From JAFGIT01 sp016929465 [NCBI: Candidatus Coatesbacteria bacterium] (GTDB taxonomy: Bacteria > B130-G9), in contig JAFGIT010000329.1 in the NCBI GenBank assembly GCA_016929465.1, forward strand, positions 1 to 19,355: a stretch of 19,355 bases of DNA. The letters are read 5' to 3'. Position 1 is the stretch's first letter, and each line of letters starts with the position of its first letter. The notes beneath the pieces were generated by a model, which did not search any database, had not been told where the DNA came from, and worked only from the letters and a program-made list of their open reading frames with translations. Shown here one piece after another: positions 14,411 to 19,355 of this stretch. The position numbers were made by a program, and so were the translations under genes.

Positions 14411-15907
14411 TTGAGAGTCGCACTTATTTCACCGTATTCGGATATATTCTCGCCTGGTGTGCGGAGCATCTCCGCATATCTGCGCGCGAATGGCGTCGAG
14501 ACCAGGTTGATCTGTTTCCCCAATCTATACGTTCAGCGTGTTCTCCAGGAGTTTCTCGAGCCGTACAGCCCCGAGCTGCTGGATGGGGTTGCACGGCTCT
14601 GTCAGGACGTCGATCTCGTCGCAATATCGCTCATGACCAACCTCTTCGAGCGGGCGATCCAACTCACGTCATACCTCAAAGAGCACCTCTCGGTGCCCAT
14701 CGTCTGGGGAGGGATCCATCCGACAATCCGGCCTGAGGAGTGCATCGAGCATGCGGACCTGGTCGTGATGGGCGAGGGCGAGGGGGCGATACTCGAACTC
14801 GCCGTGCGCGTCGCCAATGGTTACCCGGTCGATGGTCTAGAGAATATCTGCTCCCGCAACTCGAACGGGATCAGGAAGAATCCCGTCAGGCCGCTCATAC
14901 AGGAACTCGACAGCATCCCCCCGCCGGACTTCGACAATCCCGACTACCATGTCTTCGACCCAGAATCTCGCAAATTCGTCGTTCCCGATCTCAAGATGAT
15001 GATGCGCCTTCACGGCAAGGGTCCTCTCCACACCAAGGGTGAGCTCAACTACCAGACGATCACGACGCGCGGATGCCCATTCAATTGCGCTTATTGCGGA
15101 AACAGCGCCCTGATCAAGCTCTATGGCCGCAAGGGTTATCTGAGAAGAAGAAGCGTGGATAACATCATCTCGGAGCTCGTGACAGTGAAGGGCCAGATGG
15201 ATTTCATCAACAGAGTGTGCTTCTTCGACGATTCCTTCCTCGCGGGGAGCACGAAGGAGATCGAGGAGTTCGCCGGGAAATACAAGGCCAAGATCGGGCT
15301 TCCGCTTTTCTGTCTCTCCAGCCCAAGCAATATAACGCCGGAGAAGCTCGACCCGCTCGTCGATGCTGGCCTCACGGCGATCCAGGTCGGCATCCAGACA
15401 GGAAGCGACAGGATCAACAGCATTTACAACCGCACCGTGAAAAATGAAGCGGTTCTGAAGGCGGCCAAGCTGATAAACCACTATGGCGACAGGTTGCTCC
15501 CGCTTTATGACGTTATCGTCGATAATCCGTATGAATCGCCCTCTGACGGCCTCGAGACGGTCAAACTGCTGATGCAGCTCAAGAAGCCCTTCACGGTCCA
15601 GGTGTTTTCGCTGACGCTCTTTCCGGGGACAGAGCTATACGACCGCGCCAGCAAGGACGGCCTGATCAAGGACGAGACCAAGGAGATCTATGACAAGTTC
15701 TACATGGAACGAGAGGGCAAATACTCGACCCTCTTGATGGCCCTGGTGAACCGCGGCGCCCCGAAGTCGCTCATGAAATTCCTGACCAGCAAATACGTAG
15801 CAAGACTGCTTTCCTCATCCTGGTTGGGGCCGATATATAAACTGCTCTATATCATTAACGAGAAATTGAGTATTGCCAGAGACAGAATTGCCCATCGATC
15901 TGGCTGA
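14411..15907 (+). CDS. Radical SAM enzyme with B12-binding-type domain, RS2
   Basis: A 498-residue close paralogue of RS1; I count 72 identities in the first 100 residues without a gap. The cluster cysteines fall at the same numbers (CPFNCAYC, Cys222, Cys226, Cys229). Other shared parts are VWGGIHPTIRPEEC, MGEGEGA, LCLSSPSN, IQVGIQTGSDRIN, YDVIVDNPYE and LFPGTELYDRA. The DxHxxG His motif is absent. The C-terminal tail is again hydrophobic (LLMALVNRGAP, WLGPIYKLLYII). The start is TTG with GGAGG upstream, and the upstream region mirrors that of RS1. RS3 follows closely. Two such similar copies retained in tandem suggest related but distinct substrates, or two positions on one substrate; the actual reaction is unknown. 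Confidence 0.88.
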   Translation: MRVALISPYSDIFSPGVRSISAYLRANGVETRLICFPNLYVQRVLQEFLEPYSPELLDGVARLCQDVDLVAISLMTNLFERAIQLTSYLKEHLSVPIVWGGIHPTIRPEECIEHADLVVMGEGEGAILELAVRVANGYPVDGLENICSRNSNGIRKNPVRPLIQELDSIPPPDFDNPDYHVFDPESRKFVVPDLKMMMRLHGKGPLHTKGELNYQTITTRGCPFNCAYCGNSALIKLYGRKGYLRRRSVDNIISELVTVKGQMDFINRVCFFDDSFLAGSTKEIEEFAGKYKAKIGLPLFCLSSPSNITPEKLDPLVDAGLTAIQVGIQTGSDRINSIYNRTVKNEAVLKAAKLINHYGDRLLPLYDVIVDNPYESPSDGLETVKLLMQLKKPFTVQVFSLTLFPGTELYDRASKDGLIKDETKEIYDKFYMEREGKYSTLLMALVNRGAPKSLMKFLTSKYVARLLSSSWLGPIYKLLYIINEKLSIARDRIAHRSG

Positions 15908-15931
15908 ATGGGAGATTGAGCCGCACCCCGC

Positions 15932-15944
15932 GGAGAGGGGATTG
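15932..15944 (+). promoter_or_regulatory. Ribosome site that decides the RS3 start
   Basis: GGAG (15932-15935) lies six bases before an in-frame TTG at 15942. From there the protein begins a few residues before the (R)ITLISPYGDI strand, where the other three paralogues begin. Starts at 15873 or 15888 would overlap RS2 and add a non-conserved extension. Confidence 0.55.
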
Positions 15945-17474
15945 CTGCTCGATGGCCCTGCACCCAGGATCACGCTGATCTCACCCTACGGAGATATCAC
16001 CTGCTTCGGGATAAGGCTCCTGGCCTCCTGTCTCAAGCAGGCGGGCTTCAACGTCAGGATGATCTTCCTCCCGGTCTCCAGCCTCGAGTGTCGCGGCGAC
16101 ATCCCTTCGAACATCTATAAATACCCAAGGGCAGTGCTGGAGCAAATAGCCGAGCTCTGCGTCGGCTCCCTATTCGTAGGTGTCTCATTCATGACGAACT
16201 ACTACGACCGGGTGACCCAGCTCTGCAAGTTTTTGAAGCACAACCTCGACATACCGGTCGTCCTGGGCGGAATCCACCCCACTCTCGAGCCGGAAGAATG
16301 CGCCGCATTCGCCGATTATCTCTGCGTCGGAGAGGGTGAAGAAGCGATTGTCGAACTTGCGGTCAAGTTGGCGAGGGACAACGGGGCAGGGGAGATCAGG
16401 AACATCTGGCCGACCGAGGACGGTGCGCCGGTCTTCGGCCCCCTCAGACCGCTGATCAGGAACCTCGACTCGCTGCCGTTTCCCGATTACGACCTTAGCG
16501 ACGACCACGTCCTTTTCGACGACGACATCATCAGAATGACGCCGGACCTTCTGCAATTCTTTCTCCAGGAGGGGCCCGTCAAAACGGTGACCGGGGGCTC
16601 CTATTACATCACGCTGACGAGCAGGGGCTGCAAATTCAACTGCACATACTGCTGCAACACCGCACTCAGCAAGATGTATCCCGGCGAACCCTGGCTGCGA
16701 TACAGATCGCCCCAGAACATCGTCGATGAGATAGCCGGGATCGCCGAGAGAATGCCCTTCGTGGGCTCGGTGTTCTTCTGTGACGACTCTTTTCTGGATC
16801 GCGGCGTATCGGAGCTCGACCGCTTCCGGGAGCTCTATAGGAAGCACGCCGGATTGCCCTTCTTCTGCCTGGGGACCCCGCTCGGGATCACGAGGGAGAA
16901 GATGGAGATACTGACCGACGCGGGGCTCAGATATATCCAAATGGGCATCCAGACCGGAAGCCCCAGGACCGCGAGGCTCTACAAGCGGAGAATCGAAAAC
17001 GACAAGCTGCTCCAGGTTACCGACATACTTCATGATTTTGCAGATAAGACGCTGCCGCCGCGATATGACGTGATAGTCGATAATCCCTTCGAGACGAGCG
17101 AGGACGTTGCGAAGACGGTCAGATTGCTATCGAAAATCAAGCGGCCATATTTCATCCAGTACTTCTGCCTGACACTGCTCCCTGCAACCGAGCTATTGAG
17201 GCTCGCAAAGGAGGAGGGAATAATCGAGGACGTCATCGCCGAGGTCTATAGAAAGCAGCTGTTCAACAAGCGAAAGACCTACCTGAATTCGCTTCTGTAT
17301 CTCCTCAATACACCTTTTCCTCCTTTTCTGATAAGGTGGCTCTCGACGAAGCCCTTCAGGCTCTTCTTCGACAGGCGCTGGTTCGAGCGAATGATGGGGC
17401 TTATCGTCCGGCTCGAGACGAGGCTGCTCGGGGCACCAAGCAAAGGTATTAAAGGAATCTTGAGAAGGAAATGA
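15942..17474 (+). CDS. Radical SAM enzyme with B12-binding-type domain, RS3
   Basis: About 510 residues from the TTG at 15942 (533 if the TTG at 15873 is used, overlapping RS2 by 35 bases). It is more divergent than RS1 and RS2. The N-terminal domain has ITLISPYGDI, VGVSFMTNYYDR and VLGGIHPTLEPEEC with CVGEGEE. The cluster motif is CKFNCTYC (residues 230, 234 and 237 in the short numbering), followed by CN. The FFCDDSFLD, MGIQTGSPR and YDVIVDNPFE motifs are kept. The later PGTE motif reads PATE (LLPATELLRLAK), unlike its paralogues. The C-terminus is hydrophobic and basic (YLLNTPFPPFLIRWLS). The last codons overlap the RS4 start (ATGA), so RS3 and RS4 are co-translated. Confidence 0.87.
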   Translation: MLLDGPAPRITLISPYGDITCFGIRLLASCLKQAGFNVRMIFLPVSSLECRGDIPSNIYKYPRAVLEQIAELCVGSLFVGVSFMTNYYDRVTQLCKFLKHNLDIPVVLGGIHPTLEPEECAAFADYLCVGEGEEAIVELAVKLARDNGAGEIRNIWPTEDGAPVFGPLRPLIRNLDSLPFPDYDLSDDHVLFDDDIIRMTPDLLQFFLQEGPVKTVTGGSYYITLTSRGCKFNCTYCCNTALSKMYPGEPWLRYRSPQNIVDEIAGIAERMPFVGSVFFCDDSFLDRGVSELDRFRELYRKHAGLPFFCLGTPLGITREKMEILTDAGLRYIQMGIQTGSPRTARLYKRRIENDKLLQVTDILHDFADKTLPPRYDVIVDNPFETSEDVAKTVRLLSKIKRPYFIQYFCLTLLPATELLRLAKEEGIIEDVIAEVYRKQLFNKRKTYLNSLLYLLNTPFPPFLIRWLSTKPFRLFFDRRWFERMMGLIVRLETRLLGAPSKGIKGILRRK

Positions 17475-18955
17475 AAGTCACTCTGATATCTCCATACCTC
17501 GACGTGATCGCGCTTGGCATTCGGGGCATTTCGTCATTCCTTAAGGCAAACGGCCACGAATGTGAGCTCATCTTTCTGCCAGACCACAAGTCGCTCCTGA
17601 AAGACGATCCCCACTTCGAAGAGCGCTATCCCGACGGTCTCATGGAAGATGTGGTCCAGGCCTGCTCGGAGTCTGACGTGGTCGGAGTCTCACTCATGAG
17701 CAACTACTTCGACAGGGCAGCGCAGATCACGAAGTCGATAAAGGCCGAGCTGAAGGCGCCGGTCGTTTGGGGAGGCATACACCCGACCGTCATTCCCGAC
17801 GATTGCCTGAACCACTGCGACATCGTCTGCGTGGGCGAGGGTGAGTATCCGATGCTGAACCTCGTCAGGGCGATGGAGAAGAAAGAGGACATCCGCGGCA
17901 TCAAGGGGTTCTTCTTCAAGGAGAACGGGAAGGTGATCAGGAACGAACTCGAGCCGCTTTTGCTCGACCTCGACAGCCTGCCCTTCCAGGACTTCGACTA
18001 CGTGGACCACTACACGATCGGCAAAGACGGCAAGAGTCTGGTCCGCATGGACTACGAGATTCAGAAGGACCTTTTTGTGAACGGCCTACGTCTCGGCAAG
18101 GGCCTATGCTTCTACCAGACGATGACCACACGCGGCTGCCCCCACGCCTGCTCATACTGCTGCAACTACGCCTTCCGAAAGCTATTCCCCGGGCAGAAGA
18201 TATTAAGACGCCGTAGCGACGAGAACGTGATGCAGGAGCTGGAACTCGTAAAGGAGAAGATGCCATATATCGAGCTCATCGCATTCTCGGACGACTCGAT
18301 GACCGCAGTCACCGAGCAGGTTATGAAGGAGTTCTGTGAGGAGTATAAGCGGCGCATTGACCTGCCCTTCTTTGTGCTCGTCAGTCCACCCACGGTGACC
18401 GAAAAGAAATGCGAATACATGGTCGATGCGGGGATGCACGTCGTCGAGATGGGCATCCAATCCGGGAGCGATTCCACGAACAAGATGTATCGCCGTTCGA
18501 TTTCGAACGAACAGGTCGTCCGCGCCGCCGAGATTCTGAATATTCACAGGGACCGGATATACCCGCCCGTCTATGACGTGATCCTGGACAACCCGTTCGA
18601 GGTCCGCTCAGATGTGCTGAAGACGATACGCCTTCTATTGGAGCTGCCACAGCCATACATCATCCAGTTCTTCTCGCTGACCTTCTACCCCGGGACTGAG
18701 CTCTGGGATCGGGCCAGGAAAGAGGGCATTGTCGAAGACGCAATCGAGAACGTCTATCGGAAATACTACCACGAATTCAAGAAGTCTTTCCTGAACTTCC
18801 TGGTACTCGCGATCCACAACCGCCTCCCGAAGCCGCTGATAAGAATTCTCTCGAACTCGACCGTGGCCGCCATCCTCGACAGCAAGCCACTCAAGCCGTT
18901 CTGGAAACTCGCCTACAGGCTCCTCACGGGACTGAAGCGGTTGATGGGGAAGTAG
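17471..18955 (+). CDS. Radical SAM enzyme with B12-binding-type domain, RS4
   Basis: A 494-residue fourth paralogue, the only one starting with ATG; the start overlaps the RS3 stop by four bases and has GAGAAGGA upstream. The N-terminal domain shows MKVTLISPYLDV, VGVSLMSNYFDRA and VVWGGIHPTVIPDDC with VCVGEGE. The cluster motif is CPHACSYC (Cys223, Cys227, Cys230), followed by CN. It keeps MGIQSGSDS (Ser in place of Thr), VYDVILDNPFE and FYPGTELWDRA. In the DDSFL motif, Met replaces Phe (SDDSMTAV). Hydrophobic and basic residues end the chain. The region after it turns to the convergent glycosyltransferase, so RS4 closes the array. The substrate is unknown. Confidence 0.88.
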   Translation: MKVTLISPYLDVIALGIRGISSFLKANGHECELIFLPDHKSLLKDDPHFEERYPDGLMEDVVQACSESDVVGVSLMSNYFDRAAQITKSIKAELKAPVVWGGIHPTVIPDDCLNHCDIVCVGEGEYPMLNLVRAMEKKEDIRGIKGFFFKENGKVIRNELEPLLLDLDSLPFQDFDYVDHYTIGKDGKSLVRMDYEIQKDLFVNGLRLGKGLCFYQTMTTRGCPHACSYCCNYAFRKLFPGQKILRRRSDENVMQELELVKEKMPYIELIAFSDDSMTAVTEQVMKEFCEEYKRRIDLPFFVLVSPPTVTEKKCEYMVDAGMHVVEMGIQSGSDSTNKMYRRSISNEQVVRAAEILNIHRDRIYPPVYDVILDNPFEVRSDVLKTIRLLLELPQPYIIQFFSLTFYPGTELWDRARKEGIVEDAIENVYRKYYHEFKKSFLNFLVLAIHNRLPKPLIRILSNSTVAAILDSKPLKPFWKLAYRLLTGLKRLMGK

Positions 18956-19032
18956 CGTATATTCGAGCCCGGGGGCGGGAGAGGCCATCCCAATGCTCGG
19001 ATTCGCCAGGATATCTTCATCCTATTCCCCCC

Positions 19033-19059
19033 TTTGACCTCCTTGACCCCTTTGACCCA
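19033..19059. repeat. 9-bp tandem repeat (T/C)TTGACC, three copies
   Basis: TTTGACCTC, CTTGACCCC and TTTGACCCA follow one another in a 9-base register, in the short gap between RS4 and the convergent glycosyltransferase. The unit differs from GTCCATNNN but has the same period and the same intergenic setting. Confidence 0.65.
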
Positions 19060-19076
19060 TTGCCCTGTTATTCCCC

Positions 19077-19355
19077 CTACACTTCCAGAATCGCGTCGAG
19101 CTCCCCCAGCATCCTCGCTTCTGGACAATTCTCCGCTATGAACGCGCGGTGCTGATGGGGTGTGGGGAGGTGGTCCTCGAGGATGGTGCGGGCGTCGGCG
19201 GGGGTGTTGAATAGGAAATTCTCTGGGAAGAGGTTCTTTGCGCCCTTCCAGGCACGGATGAGCGGCATCAGTCCCGCGGCCATCGACTCCGCGAGCGTGC
19301 AGTGGACGCCCTCGCTCAGGCTGCAGGAGAGGAAGTAGTCCTTGTCTGCGAAGAA
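19077..19355 (-). CDS. Glycosyltransferase (GT4-type), C-terminal part, cut by the window
   Basis: The last 92 residues of a protein whose remainder lies beyond the window; the reading frame is open to the edge. SEGVHCTLAESMAAGLMPL contains the EX7E pair (Glu-seven residues-Glu) that binds the nucleotide-sugar in GT-B fold, GT4 family enzymes. WKGAKNLFPENFLFNTPADA is the usual region after it. Such enzymes transfer sugars to lipids or other sugars in cell-surface glycan synthesis. The ATG codons visible at 19283 and nearby are internal, not starts. The gene converges on RS4 with 121 bases between, so it is not in the same transcript but may belong to the same functional neighbourhood. Confidence 0.75.
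   Translation of the reverse strand, partial: FFADKDYFLSCSLSEGVHCTLAESMAAGLMPLIRAWKGAKNLFPENFLFNTPADARTILEDHLPTPHQHRAFIAENCPEARMLGELDAILEV

Noticed and set aside
16185-17033. 282-residue open frame antisense to RS3
   Set aside because: It lies wholly inside RS3, which has clear enzyme motifs. Its translation is rich in residues typical of antisense reading and has no recognisable domain. Similar long antisense frames occur opposite RS2 and other GC-rich genes here.

Overview
The window is a stretch of bacterial chromosome with moderate G+C (a little above half by eye). Genes are tightly packed, Shine-Dalgarno sites are clear, several starts are TTG or GTG, and there is no tRNA, rRNA, CRISPR array or transposase. 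The organism is a flagellated bacterium. Its motor genes look sodium-driven, because MotA is of the PomA type. Many radical SAM enzymes and a split transketolase are common in anaerobic or uncultivated lineages. I cannot fix the phylum; the mix (tandem MotB-like genes, short intergenic 9-bp repeats, tandem B12-type radical SAM genes) suggests an uncultured lineage rather than a model proteobacterium.

Layout. (1) 1-1028: repeat-rich intergenic DNA, a strong promoter and a pentapeptide-repeat protein. (2) 1170-2986: the two halves of a split transketolase with overlapping stop and start. (3) 3067-5661: a membrane-anchored 600-residue protein resembling DUF3352, followed by a WalJ/YycJ-type metallo-beta-lactamase-fold hydrolase. 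(4) 5662-6747: a small glutaredoxin-like gene set in DNA full of hairpins. This DNA includes two copies of a dispersed palindromic element and a 22-bp perfect inverted repeat. (5) 6748-10805, all on the minus strand: motA, a MotB paralogue without the ion-binding Asp, motB, fliL, fliN and fliO, with no fliM between fliL and fliN and no fliPQR after fliO. (6) 11014-12510: a YjbQ-family protein and a compact RpoD-type sigma factor. (7) 12679-18955: four tandem paralogous radical SAM genes of the B12-binding type (called RS1 to RS4 here). RS1 and RS2 are near-copies that share upstream promoter architecture; RS2-RS3-RS4 form an operon. (8) 19077-19355: the C-terminal part of a GT4-type glycosyltransferase on the opposite strand, running off the window.

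The most likely candidate for an undescribed system is the radical SAM array. Four full-length enzymes keep the CX3CX2C cluster motif and a shared GIQ(T/S)GS ... YD(V/I)I(V/L)DNP(Y/F)E signature, have hydrophobic C-terminal tails, and lie next to a glycosyltransferase. This suggests multi-step radical modification of a lipid, glycan or other surface metabolite, but the substrate cannot be read from sequence. The second notable point is the flagellar stator, where one MotA is encoded with two MotB-like partners and one of these lacks the essential acidic residue.
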